Source of the DNA: an uncultured archaeon
GTDB taxonomy: Archaea > Thermoplasmatota > Thermoplasmata > Thermoplasmatales > Thermoplasmataceae
Length of the DNA stretch: 64,000 nt
Assembly: GCA_000965745.1 (NCBI GenBank)
Contig: CP009479.1
Coordinates: 1,684,457 to 1,748,456, forward strand
Reading direction: 5' to 3'
Part shown: one piece after another, positions 1 to 8,635 of the stretch
Layout: each line of letters begins with the position of its first letter
How positions within the stretch are numbered: the stretch's first letter is position 1
The notes under the pieces: generated by a model
The model's input: the letters and a program-made list of their open reading frames with translations, nothing else
What the model was told of the DNA's origin: nothing
Databases searched by the model: none
Program-made: the position numbers and the translations under genes

Positions 1-169
1 GATTAGTAATTTCCGCTGCTTCAATAATAGCTGATTTCAATCTATCGGCAAACTCTCCATTCAGGGATTCAGCAAGTTTCATCATGTCGTTGCTGTCTAT
101 CCGCTCGAGATTTTCCTTGGTCATCTGGTTGCTTAGGTCAGGCGCGTATTTTCGCTCGAAATCTAGCAT
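1..169 (-). CDS. N-terminal fragment of an unidentified protein, cut by the window edge
   Basis: An ATG at 169 opens a reading frame running leftwards with no stop to base 1, giving 56 residues beginning MLDFERKYAPDLSNQ. The visible part is charged, probably helical, with no signal peptide or membrane segment. I do not recognise the family, and too little is present to assign a function. Bases 170-287, between this start and the next gene's stop, are AT-rich with no further gene visible. Confidence 0.55.
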   Translation of the reverse strand, partial: MLDFERKYAPDLSNQMTKENLERIDSNDMMKLAESLNGEFADRLKSAIIEAAEITN

Positions 170-287
170 ATGCCTCTAAAATCCGCATTTTATTCTTAAT
201 AATTTGCACCGATCAGTTATGTAATGGCACGATTTTTCTCGTCTATTGTCGATTTTTCTTAGATTAACCGGACAACTGCTGGCTATT

Positions 288-812
288 CTATCTGACAAGG
301 TACAGAAAATCGCCAGCCCAAGCCACAACAATCCCGATAATAAACATCATTATTATCCAGAAGAAATAGTTCCCTTTAACAGATTTTCCTATGCCGAAGC
401 CGAGCACTGCAAGTGATGCTTCCGCAGAAGCTATTGCAACGATCGGATCGGATGGAAGCATCACACTGGTAACGAGCGGTATCAGAGCACCCACAAAACC
501 AAAGAACCCTGCAGAAGCTGCTCCTGCAACTGATTCAAATATGATATCCCTTCCCAGCTTGCTCTTGATGAGGTATGTGGGCGACCTCAGGTTAAGCTGC
601 CTTGAGGTCCTCGATAGCTCTCCTCTCAGCTCAGAATACTGGGCTATAAAATAACTGAATGTCCCCACAAAGGATGACCCGTATGCTACCCTGAAAGCAA
701 GCCCCAGGTAGATGTGGTCCCCCCTCAGTATGTCCCCGGCAACCAGCATTAAAGCCGTGATGATGCCGTCGGACAATCCTATTGTTATTGGAAATATTAG
801 CTTATACCTCAT
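288..812 (-). CDS. VIT/CCC1-like integral membrane protein
   Basis: A 174-residue membrane protein. The first segment reads GLSDGIITALMLVAG, resembling the opening helix of the VIT1/CCC1 iron/manganese transporter family, in which a conserved aspartate lines the transport path. Four or five hydrophobic segments follow, with a charged loop between segments 2 and 3 at about residues 60-90. It overlaps the upstream DUF211 gene by four bases (ATGA type), so the two are probably translated together. A role in divalent metal handling is inferred from family resemblance and the partner. The protein is short and divergent from typical VIT proteins of about 230 residues, so substrate and direction are unknown. 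Confidence 0.6.
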   Translation of the reverse strand: MRYKLIFPITIGLSDGIITALMLVAGDILRGDHIYLGLAFRVAYGSSFVGTFSYFIAQYSELRGELSRTSRQLNLRSPTYLIKSKLGRDIIFESVAGAASAGFFGFVGALIPLVTSVMLPSDPIVAIASAEASLAVLGFGIGKSVKGNYFFWIIMMFIIGIVVAWAGDFLYLVR

Positions 813-1093
813 TCTATGTGTCTAACACTCTCTGTTAGTCTTCTCCCTACTGCAATCTCATCAACAGAATGAATCGCAGCTCCAGTTCTTTCAATGGTCT
901 CAATAAGTTTGTCAAATTCTATGTTCGTCCCCTCTACCGTGATGTTTGTCCCCATGGTCTCCATGTCCATCTCGGTAACACTGATATTCAGGGCTTCAAC
1001 GCCAGGGACAGCCTCTATGGCTTCTGCTAATTCGATCAGGGTAGGTCTGTTAAGACTCTTATCAACATCAAGAACAACACGTCTAACATTCAT
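809..1093 (-). CDS. DUF211 family protein
   Basis: A 94-residue soluble protein matching the archaeal DUF211 family (COG1888). It starts with the RRVVLDVDKS strand, has the central VPGVEALNISVTEMD segment and ends with the IHSVDEIAVG signature. Family members are small alpha/beta proteins that assemble into large oligomers; their biochemical role is not settled. It is the first gene of a pair, overlapping the VIT-like membrane protein by four bases. The coupling suggests a shared function in metal homeostasis, but this is inference. Bases 1094-1366 upstream hold no convincing gene. Confidence 0.85.
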   Translation of the reverse strand: MNVRRVVLDVDKSLNRPTLIELAEAIEAVPGVEALNISVTEMDMETMGTNITVEGTNIEFDKLIETIERTGAAIHSVDEIAVGRRLTESVRHIE

Positions 1094-1366
1094 TTTACAT
1101 CAGTTCAACAAATTCATTTCTTGCGGAGAATATGCTATCCGCTACACTAATTCGCAAAAATCGTTTACCATCCGATACAGCGCTCATGTGCTGCATCCCT
1201 TCCGGCCACTTCTGGTCATGGAAAAAAGGAAACTCCTATTCTGTAATAGATTGTTATTCCCCAATTTTATCCTTTGTGAAAGATTATTTTTTTATGCTTA
1301 ATAAACCTTGCTTCGAATTCAAGCGAAAGGTACTGGCAGTGGCATCTGAAAGGTTCATGATGGCAG

Positions 1367-2383
1367 TTATATCCAGCCATATCTCCTGAACAGGAGAATC
1401 AGGGTTAAACCCAATCCTCCAAGTATTGCAACGAAAATATAGAAGCCAAAGCTCAGGTGGGTTAACGGAATATTTATGCCAGAAGTGAAATTTGTCCCGA
1501 AAACACTTGCCAGCAAGGAAAGGGGCAGGAATATGGTTGCAACGAGTGTCAAGAGCCTCAGGACCTCATTTGTTACTGCTGACATAAGGTTGAGATACAG
1601 GCTACGTATGTCGCTCGACCTGCTGATGTAGGAGTCCACCATCTCGATCAGCTGAAAAGTGTGGTCATAGATATCCCTGAAATTCTTCAGGTTACCTGTC
1701 TGCACAAAAGGTACTCCCCCTTTCATTATGTTACTCAGGATATCTCTTGTCGGCGTGATCGTATTTCTCAATTCAGATAGTTCAGCCCTTATGTCCGAAA
1801 ATTTTGAACTGATCTCCCTGACGGTAACTATCCTGTTCTTTCTTCTGGCAATCGTGGAAACTGCACCTTCATCAAGGCGATCGAGCTCATCATCCCATGA
1901 ATAGAGTATCGGGTAGAACGAATCAACGGAGTTGTCAAGCAGGAGATAATAGATCAGATCGGTAGATGGAGTCTTGGAAAACGGGCTCAAGCCACGGACC
2001 CTCACTCTCTTGTCCACTATATCTACAATATTTATCTTCTTTTTATGTATTGAGATGAGCCACTTCTTGGAGTGGAACACGAACAGCTCCTCCATTTTCA
2101 GTGAAGCCCCATTTTCATCGATTTTCTCAGGTGTTTTGATGACAGAGAATGTATATTCTTCATAGTCCTCTATCTTTGGCCTCTGGTTTCCAGTAGTTAC
2201 GTCCTCTATAGCATACGGGTCAAGCTTGAAAAACTTCTCGAAATATTCAAGCTCGTTCCCGGTTTCCATTGTAATGTCTATCCACAGAATCCTGTCCTTG
2301 CCAAGGGCAGACTCCATGTCGTCGAGAACGGACGGGTCCGCAGCAGTTGCAGTTGTGCCTTTGAGAATGATATAACTGATCAA
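1367..2383 (-). CDS. corA: CorA-like divalent metal ion transporter, GTN variant
   Basis: A 338-residue CorA/MIT-superfamily channel. A cytosolic domain of about 270 residues is followed by two C-terminal membrane helices (about 280-300 and 312-332) and a basic tail (RRYGW). CorA proteins form pentameric magnesium or cobalt channels of the plasma membrane. The loop after the first helix normally carries GMN as a selectivity filter; here it reads FGTNF, so Met is replaced by Thr. Variants at this position occur in the wider superfamily, for example in zinc-handling ZntB-type proteins. The transported ion is therefore uncertain. It is monocistronic between two spacers. Confidence 0.85.
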   Translation of the reverse strand: MISYIILKGTTATAADPSVLDDMESALGKDRILWIDITMETGNELEYFEKFFKLDPYAIEDVTTGNQRPKIEDYEEYTFSVIKTPEKIDENGASLKMEELFVFHSKKWLISIHKKKINIVDIVDKRVRVRGLSPFSKTPSTDLIYYLLLDNSVDSFYPILYSWDDELDRLDEGAVSTIARRKNRIVTVREISSKFSDIRAELSELRNTITPTRDILSNIMKGGVPFVQTGNLKNFRDIYDHTFQLIEMVDSYISRSSDIRSLYLNLMSAVTNEVLRLLTLVATIFLPLSLLASVFGTNFTSGINIPLTHLSFGFYIFVAILGGLGLTLILLFRRYGWI

Positions 2384-2451
2384 TATCGAATCACCAGCTT
2401 ATGAAATATAATATGATCACACAATAAAAATCTTTGAACTGTGAAATAAAA

Positions 2452-3198
2452 TTAAAGCTCAAACAAGGTTCCCCGTTTTATCTCTTCCCTGGCATCAAAT
2501 TCCGGGAATTCGTCAAAATTGAGCAGGCTTGATGACACCACGCCCTTCCAGCTCTTGCATTCAATTCTGTACAGCTTGTCAAACTCCTCGTAGTTGCCTC
2601 CTCTTGAGCCTTTGTCAGTAAAATAGTATGATCTTGCCCCTTCCCTCTCCCCGGATCTCTTCATGATAATCAGGAAGATGTTGGACAGTGCATACTCAAC
2701 TCCGTCCGTGTCAAGATTGGCAAACACATGTTCAAGCTCACTACCAACATCTGATGTCTTCCCCGCAAGGTATTGCAGGAAAACCTCGCTGTCTGTCGTC
2801 GCCTCAAGATCTTCTCTGGATTCGCCTGTGTTCATCGAGTACTTGTCAAACCATCCGTTATGGGAAAGGAAAAGCTGGTACCCTCTGACAGAAACTGAAA
2901 AAGGATGATTACTTAACATTCCGCCTGGCTGGTCGTCTGAAGTTTTCCTCGAATGGAGCATCATGGTTCCCTGCTGGACTGCGGGAACTTCAGACACGTA
3001 TATCGGCGAAGTGTTTCTTACATGGGAAATGCCAGCTTTACCTATGTTAACATACCCCCACCCATCCCCATGGGTCAGGAATCTGTAATCACTTTCAGGA
3101 TCCGGCAGAGGGTCTTTCAGGGAGGCTTTCTGCAAACTCTTGAATATTCCTGCAAAATCTTCGGAGAATTCTCCCTTCAGTAGGGCCATCCTGCACAT
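2452..3198 (-). CDS. Class II glutamine amidotransferase domain protein
   Basis: A 248-residue stand-alone class II (Ntn-type) amidotransferase. It begins MCRMA, so removal of the initiator Met would expose Cys2 as the N-terminal nucleophile. Other family features are DGWGYVNIG (about 45-53), the LHSRK segment near residue 82, the SHNGWFD motif (about 113-119) and a C-terminal VVSSSLL strand. No synthetase domain is attached, so it may be a hydrolase or need a partner. A clear paralogue lies at 50074-50805 inside the peptidoglycan gene set; the two share the DGWGY core and the VVSSSLL end. Substrate unknown. Confidence 0.75.
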   Translation of the reverse strand: MCRMALLKGEFSEDFAGIFKSLQKASLKDPLPDPESDYRFLTHGDGWGYVNIGKAGISHVRNTSPIYVSEVPAVQQGTMMLHSRKTSDDQPGGMLSNHPFSVSVRGYQLFLSHNGWFDKYSMNTGESREDLEATTDSEVFLQYLAGKTSDVGSELEHVFANLDTDGVEYALSNIFLIIMKRSGEREGARSYYFTDKGSRGGNYEEFDKLYRIECKSWKGVVSSSLLNFDEFPEFDAREEIKRGTLFEL

Positions 3199-3241
3199 GG
3201 GAAGTCTAATGGAAACTGAGGTTATAATCTGTTCTGAAGGA

Positions 3242-3249
3242 ATATTTAT
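3242..3249 (+). promoter_or_regulatory. TATA-like box of the racemase gene
   Basis: The run atatttat is centred about 28 bases before the ATG at 3274, the spacing expected for an archaeal TATA box with transcription starting at or next to the start codon. The divergent amidotransferase gene starts at 3198, so this short spacer carries promoters for both. Confidence 0.5.
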
Positions 3250-3273
3250 GCAAAGCTACAGATAACACATCTA

Positions 3274-4362
3274 ATGACAGGCAGTTTGAATTATTACAAG
3301 GTGAAAATGCCCCTGGTCGACCCATTTACCACAAGCTTCGGCACTGAAACAGAAAAAGAGGCGTACATATTCGAGTTAAAGAAAGACGGCATTTCAGCGT
3401 TCTCAGAATCGGTTACCTCAATTGGCCCCTTCTACAGCTACGAGGACAACACAACAGCTTTCCACATCATAAAGTCATACCTGGCAGAATTGGTCCTCGA
3501 TGCCCCACAACCCGCCGAGTTTATCGCGCGCTCCAGCAAGGTTAAGGGCCACAACATGGCAAAGGCAGCGCTCGAAATGCTGCTCTGGGATTACCATTCC
3601 AGGAAAAGTGGCAAACCACTTCACGAATACATTGGGAAATCAAAGGGTTATGCTGACGTTGGCATCTCCTTGGGAATCGACAGGAAGGAAGCGACACTGA
3701 AAAAAATACAGGCGGCATTGGACAGAGGCTACAAAAGAATAAAAGTCAAGATCTCAAAAGGGAAGGAAATGGACATTCTGACACCCATACGGGAAGTTTA
3801 CCCTGATATAGCACTTAGTGTCGATGCAAACACAGATTACCGCCTCAGGGACCTTGAGATTCTGAAAAAACTGGACAGATTCAACCTCGTTTACATTGAG
3901 CAGCCGCTTGAACATGATGACATTCTTGATCATGCCAGGTTGAGAAAAGAAATCTCCACGCCCATATGCCTGGATGAGTCCATAACATCTGCAGAACGTG
4001 CGGAACAGGCTTTGGAGGTGGAGGCTTGCGAAGTGATAAACATCAAGCCTGGAAGGGTGGGCGGTTTCACTGAATCTTTGAAAATAGCAGAACTGGCAAG
4101 AGAACGGAAGGCTCATGTCTGGGTCGGAGGAATGCTTGAAACTGGTATCGGTAGGTCATATAACGTTGCCCTGGCAAGCCTTGAAGCTGTAGATTACCCG
4201 GGGGACACGTCTCCCAACGACAAGTATTTCGAAAGGGATTTAGTCAGGAACCCGTTCTCAATGGAAAATGGAACCATAAGGCCGAACAGCGGAACCGGGA
4301 TCGGTGTTGATATTGACTTCGAGATGATCAACAAGGTCAAGATTGAGGCTGGAACTTTCTGA
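3274..4362 (+). CDS. Enolase-superfamily racemase, OSBS/N-succinylamino acid racemase type
   Basis: A 362-residue muconate-lactonizing subgroup enzyme. Visible motifs are KVKISKG with the catalytic lysine (about 152-158), SVDANTD and IEQPL with metal-ligand acids, and LDESITS followed by INIKPGRVGG with the second catalytic lysine. The C-terminal GGMLETGIGR motif is typical of o-succinylbenzoate synthase and N-succinylamino acid racemase rather than Ala-Glu dipeptide epimerases. No other menaquinone genes are in the window. I therefore favour N-acylamino acid racemase activity, which could help recover D-amino acids; this is inference. A leaderless-type start is supported by the TATA-like box at 3242. 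Confidence 0.75.
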   Translation: MTGSLNYYKVKMPLVDPFTTSFGTETEKEAYIFELKKDGISAFSESVTSIGPFYSYEDNTTAFHIIKSYLAELVLDAPQPAEFIARSSKVKGHNMAKAALEMLLWDYHSRKSGKPLHEYIGKSKGYADVGISLGIDRKEATLKKIQAALDRGYKRIKVKISKGKEMDILTPIREVYPDIALSVDANTDYRLRDLEILKKLDRFNLVYIEQPLEHDDILDHARLRKEISTPICLDESITSAERAEQALEVEACEVINIKPGRVGGFTESLKIAELARERKAHVWVGGMLETGIGRSYNVALASLEAVDYPGDTSPNDKYFERDLVRNPFSMENGTIRPNSGTGIGVDIDFEMINKVKIEAGTF

Positions 4363-4363
4363 A

Positions 4364-4390
4364 ACCCCCTATCAAATCAATTTTGGGGGT
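4364..4390 (+). terminator. Possible hairpin after the racemase gene
   Basis: ACCCCC at 4364-4369 can pair with GGGGGT at 4385-4390 across a 15-base loop, just after the stop at 4362. Archaeal termination mainly uses T-runs, and none follows immediately, so this is a weak call. Confidence 0.25.
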
Positions 4391-4477
4391 GCGCTTATTT
4401 CAAGTTATTTCTAACAAATACAATAACTTAATAATAGTAGATTAGGATCGCCATTCACGCCAAGAATACAGGCATTC

Positions 4478-6091
4478 ATGCAAAGGATTTACGGCACAGG
4501 GGGCGGCTTCATTTTGGTGGCAATTTTAATCGCCCTCGCGGTCAGGACTATTGTCATATCTAGTAGCCCTACATTTCTTCTTGGTGGTGATACACCAGGT
4601 TATGTTGCCTACACGAGGGAAATAATCCAGAATGGCTTCCTCGTTCCCGGCCTGAACACCCTTCATTTTCCCGGGAGTTTCTGGGTTTACCCGCCAATCC
4701 TCCCGTATTTCTGGAGCATTGTCTCGAACGCATTGGGCAACAACCCCCTCACGCCGTTCTATGTAATAGAGATAAGCGGGATAGTCGCCGACTCTTTTGT
4801 CATAATTCCACTTTACAAGACCGCCAGAACAATATTTGGCAATGGGGTGGCAAAGGCTGCAGCCTTAATGTTCACAGTTTACCTTCCTGATCTATACGCC
4901 CTGACATGGGGCGGAGTTCCTCAGCTCTTTGCAACCCTGATTTTTGCTTGGGTCATTTACTTCACTGTCATGATTTCCAGGCAGGAGACCAGGTCAAGAA
5001 AGAACGCTGTTGCCCTGGGCATCACTCTTGTTATACTGACATTCACGCACGATCTGACCATATTTGTGACAGTTTTTGTCCTAACTTTTGTCCTTGTTGC
5101 TTCTATACTCCTGAAAAAAGTTAAGGTTCCAGGGCTAAGACCGAATGTTGCTCACCTAAACTCGATAGTAAAAAATATCCCATTGTCATTGCTGATAGGG
5201 CTTCCAGCCATACTTCTCTGGTATATCCCGAGATACTGGTGGATCATCGATGCCGGAGCCCCTTACATTGATGCAAATCTCCCTGCAATATTTCCCCAAA
5301 ACGTGGGGACACTCCAATTGATTTTCCAGGGCGTGAATGGCTATCTTTCCCCTCTTGGCTTTGCCATATTCCTTATCCCGCTGGTTGCCTGGAGTTTATA
5401 CGTTGCTGTCAGGAGGGATTTCGAGAAATCCGGGGTAATCCTGTTATTCGCATTGTCTCCTATTCTGATAAGCATAGTTGATTTTCATGACCCCACTATT
5501 GTGGCCAGGATGGGATATTACACCTTCCTTCCCTCACTTATTCTCGCAAGCTACGGAATTATAAGGCTCAAGGAAATGTACACCAGGGAGTCAAAGGCCG
5601 AACGCGGCTCATATTCCATAAAGCCTTCCGGAAATCAGAAAAGGGTCATCGCAGTAATGTTGCCCCTGATTCTGGTATCGGCGCTGGGCGTATCAGCCAA
5701 TATGAATTCGCACACATTCTACAATTCATACGTCGACAGCAGCCCAAGCCAGGTGATTGATTACTCCACACTGAACTGGATACATTCTAATGTGCCAAAG
5801 AATTCAACATTCGCCTCCTTTGGCGAGTTTGGATACTACATAATGGGTTATGACGGCAATCCGACGCTTGTGTACCAGAATCTGAAGTATCTTACACAAC
5901 CCACGGAATGGAATGAAAGCGTGGCAGCCTACGCGCTGGTGTACCAGCCAAGCCAGAATCTGACTCTGACCGAACATTTGATTACCAAGTATAATGTGTC
6001 CTATGTAACAAGTATTGTCAATGTTTCAGTTCCAGGGTTTTACAAGGAGATCTATACCGACAACAGCACAACAATCTATTACGTCAAGTAA
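4478..6091 (+). CDS. Multi-pass membrane protein, GT-C glycosyltransferase-like
   Basis: A 537-residue protein with about ten membrane helices and an outer C-terminal domain of roughly 130 residues. An acidic motif in the first outer loop (GGDTPGYVAYTREI, Asp38) follows the first helix, as in GT-C enzymes, which use lipid-phosphate-linked sugars on the outer membrane face. The C-terminal domain carries N-glycosylation sequons and a TFASFGEFGYY stretch. The next two genes are another GT-C-like protein and a polyprenol-phosphate glycosyltransferase that would make the lipid-linked donor. Sugar and acceptor are unknown, and family assignment rests on topology and context. Confidence 0.55.
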   Translation: MQRIYGTGGGFILVAILIALAVRTIVISSSPTFLLGGDTPGYVAYTREIIQNGFLVPGLNTLHFPGSFWVYPPILPYFWSIVSNALGNNPLTPFYVIEISGIVADSFVIIPLYKTARTIFGNGVAKAAALMFTVYLPDLYALTWGGVPQLFATLIFAWVIYFTVMISRQETRSRKNAVALGITLVILTFTHDLTIFVTVFVLTFVLVASILLKKVKVPGLRPNVAHLNSIVKNIPLSLLIGLPAILLWYIPRYWWIIDAGAPYIDANLPAIFPQNVGTLQLIFQGVNGYLSPLGFAIFLIPLVAWSLYVAVRRDFEKSGVILLFALSPILISIVDFHDPTIVARMGYYTFLPSLILASYGIIRLKEMYTRESKAERGSYSIKPSGNQKRVIAVMLPLILVSALGVSANMNSHTFYNSYVDSSPSQVIDYSTLNWIHSNVPKNSTFASFGEFGYYIMGYDGNPTLVYQNLKYLTQPTEWNESVAAYALVYQPSQNLTLTEHLITKYNVSYVTSIVNVSVPGFYKEIYTDNSTTIYYVK

Positions 6092-6205
6092 TCATTTCTC
6101 AAGCGGGCTAAATCTGTTCCGCTATGGTAGATGTATCTATGGCAACGCTTTTAATGGGAAGGACGATCTGGTTTCATATTAAGAGAAGCGGTGGTGGAAT
6201 AGGAT

Positions 6206-8635
6206 ATGTCAGCAGAAAGAAGCAAATCTGTCATCGGGTCCAGCATTTTCCAATTCCTGAACGACCGGAGCACCCTTTTCATATTCTATGCAGCTTTCTT
6301 TCTCCTTGCAGCAATCGTTGCCTGGGGTTTCCTCGGTTATACGGACCTCCCTGCAATAGTGTCAATATGGATTCTGATATTACTCAGCGCTGTATACCTG
6401 ATATATGCAGTGGCGCTTACAAAGCCGATACCTCTTGTTGAGAAACTTCCCTTTGTATCATTTGCACTCTCATTATGGCTGTTTATACTGATATCCAAAA
6501 TGTTCTACCCGGCTGCGATACACGATGAAATCACGATAGACTCGTACGCAGCCTATCTGTTTCTCCACCATATCGATCCATACGTGTCGGCTAACATGAT
6601 CAACGTGTTCAATTTCTTTCATTTCCCATTATATTACGCGACACCCCTTCGTGCAGGAGGTTATGTTTACTACCTTATCTACCCGGCGTTGTCTGTGTAT
6701 GCATTCATCCCATCAGTCGCCCTGGGAATTCCGGACTACTGGATACCGCTTCTGTTCAACGTGGGCACATTTCTGATACTCGTGTATTATTACAGGAAAA
6801 GGAAATTCACTGCCACCATACCATTCATAGCGGTCCTGGTCTTCGTTGAGGCTGAGCTTGTCATAGGGGCAGTCACCGGTGAGACTGATGTGATCTGGGT
6901 TTTCTTCCTGGCACTCTCCTACATTTTCAGGAAAAAGCCCTGGATGGCCGGGGTATTTTTTGGGCTCTCGATCGCCCAGAAGCAGATACCGGTCGTCATC
7001 GCCCCCTTTCTTCTCTACATGATTTACATTGAGAGCGGAAGGGACAAAAGGTCGTTTGTAACGCCCGTAGTGGCTGCGGCCACAGTATTCCTGGCTCTTA
7101 ATGCCCCGTTTATACTGATGAATCCGGGTGCCTGGTTTTCAAGCATGCTTCTGTCCGTGGGGCAGCCGATCATCGGAGTGGGCTTCGGTTTCGGCATTCT
7201 CTCCTTTGCAGGTTATGCCCCTGTTTCATCCGTCATCTTCTCAGACCTTCTCGTAACTTCCCTGGCCTTCCTTTTCGTATTTTACATCAGATATTACAGA
7301 TCCGTAAAATATGCATTTTTTGCATTTCCGATTGTCATATTCCTCTTCAACTTCAGAAGCTTGGAGAATTACCTCATTTACTGGCCACTACTCACTATGC
7401 TGGTGCTTCCCGACTTCATAAAAGACCGGGAGAGTGGGGACTCAGAAAATGCAAAACCTGAAACATCGAAGAGGCGCAGGCCATTCCTCTCAGGAACCTC
7501 AGGTTTACTCAAGAAAACTAATTTCACAGTGTTCATCATGCTGGTCATCATACTCGCCGGAGGTGTTTCAACAGGTTACGTAAACCACGAAAACTCCGCA
7601 TACAGGAGCCAGCTGAAAATCAATGGAATCACACAGTTTCAGGACCAGATAATGGTGAATTCCAAGATCACCGCAATGACAGTGAATCTTACTTACAGCC
7701 CGATGGATAACTCCAAATCAAATATTCCGGTATTCTTCCGGATAATGCCGAATGGGCCCCTAAATTCGAACATAAACGCCCTGCTGTGGAGTGCAAAGAA
7801 CCCATATGTCAGGCAGGGAAACAACTCACTTACAATTTACCCGGATTTCTACTCTGATATGCTCCCTGCCAACACGAGCTTCATCCTCGAAGCTTACTAT
7901 GGAAACATAACCGCCTATTACAAGGCCGTCTCTCCAGTATCGCCTGCCAACCCACTGCAGGACCCGTTTCTGTTGTACCCCACCACCGATGAAAAAGCGC
8001 CATTTCCGGGCTGGAACCTGACCAAGTCAGGAAATGATGGAAACATTGTTTATTCATCATCACACCTAAGTCTCGGGCTCCGCGATTCCAATGGGACAGG
8101 ACAGGGGTGGAATTCAATTTCGATTTCGACTCCGGTGAATTTCACCTACCTTGCGGATAATAACTACACACTCTCGTATTCGGCTTCGGGGACAAATGGA
8201 AGCTATATCGGCAGAACGGGCACAATCCTCAGGTTTTCAGGAATTCTTCTCACCTTCAACGCCGGGCAGGAGAAATTCTGGTACGGGTACAATGCCTCGG
8301 CCATCAATAAAAAATATTCTTCGTTCAACCGCATAAACGCAAGCGTAGTGACTTCCAATACTGTCCTCAATTTCAGCACCATAAGGGAGTATCTTTCGAC
8401 TCTCGGATGGGGTTTCAGCCATGCAGTCCTAAGCTACGCCGTGGTATCCACCACGGAATCGGGCCTGAATTTCTCCCTCTCAAACATCTCTCTTTCGGAT
8501 AACGGAAAAGCCATCAGGCCATTTCAATCGGAAGGCGGGTTCGTGTTACAGCCATACACAGCAAATATTTATTCTTCCAGCCCCGATCTGCAGGCTGTGC
8601 AACTGGTAAGGCCACAAGAGGTGGTCAGCTGGTAG
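6206..8635 (+). CDS. Large membrane protein, GT-C-like with outer beta-rich domain
   Basis: An 809-residue protein. Residues 1-410 contain about ten membrane helices. A charged linker (RDRESGDSENAKPETSKRRR region) and another helix near 440-460 follow, then a sequon-rich extracellular domain of about 340 residues. The first outer loop carries an acidic HDEITIDSY motif, as in GT-C transferases. Its end overlaps the start of the DPM1-GtrA gene by seven bases, indicating translational coupling. It probably transfers a sugar from a lipid carrier to surface proteins or lipids, as inferred from topology and neighbours. The ATG at 6206 is preceded by a weak purine-rich stretch. Confidence 0.5.
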   Translation: MSAERSKSVIGSSIFQFLNDRSTLFIFYAAFFLLAAIVAWGFLGYTDLPAIVSIWILILLSAVYLIYAVALTKPIPLVEKLPFVSFALSLWLFILISKMFYPAAIHDEITIDSYAAYLFLHHIDPYVSANMINVFNFFHFPLYYATPLRAGGYVYYLIYPALSVYAFIPSVALGIPDYWIPLLFNVGTFLILVYYYRKRKFTATIPFIAVLVFVEAELVIGAVTGETDVIWVFFLALSYIFRKKPWMAGVFFGLSIAQKQIPVVIAPFLLYMIYIESGRDKRSFVTPVVAAATVFLALNAPFILMNPGAWFSSMLLSVGQPIIGVGFGFGILSFAGYAPVSSVIFSDLLVTSLAFLFVFYIRYYRSVKYAFFAFPIVIFLFNFRSLENYLIYWPLLTMLVLPDFIKDRESGDSENAKPETSKRRRPFLSGTSGLLKKTNFTVFIMLVIILAGGVSTGYVNHENSAYRSQLKINGITQFQDQIMVNSKITAMTVNLTYSPMDNSKSNIPVFFRIMPNGPLNSNINALLWSAKNPYVRQGNNSLTIYPDFYSDMLPANTSFILEAYYGNITAYYKAVSPVSPANPLQDPFLLYPTTDEKAPFPGWNLTKSGNDGNIVYSSSHLSLGLRDSNGTGQGWNSISISTPVNFTYLADNNYTLSYSASGTNGSYIGRTGTILRFSGILLTFNAGQEKFWYGYNASAINKKYSSFNRINASVVTSNTVLNFSTIREYLSTLGWGFSHAVLSYAVVSTTESGLNFSLSNISLSDNGKAIRPFQSEGGFVLQPYTANIYSSSPDLQAVQLVRPQEVVSW
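8618..8631 (+). promoter_or_regulatory. Shine-Dalgarno GAGGTG followed by a CTG start codon
   Basis: GAGGTG at 8618-8623 lies five bases before CTG at 8629-8631. The downstream frame encodes a conserved glycosyltransferase N-terminus (LVDLSVEIPTYNE) and contains no ATG, GTG or TTG before the conserved motif. The same GAGGTG-N5-CTG arrangement occurs at 14894-14881 on the other strand. Confidence 0.65.

Noticed and set aside
894-1389. Plus-strand open frames of 135 and 85 codons near the DUF211 gene and the following spacer
   Set aside because: They overlap the well-supported DUF211 and CorA genes, lack recognisable domains and have no promoter-like signal.
3274-4362. Assignment of the racemase as L-Ala-D/L-Glu epimerase to complete the murein pathway
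   Set aside because: The C-terminal GGMLETGIGR motif is that of OSBS/N-succinylamino acid racemases, and the dipeptide-binding DxD of epimerases is not seen at the equivalent place.
8439-8456. Inverted repeat CCGTGG-N6-CCACGG
   Set aside because: It lies within the coding region of the 809-residue membrane protein, and no regulatory role is suggested by position.
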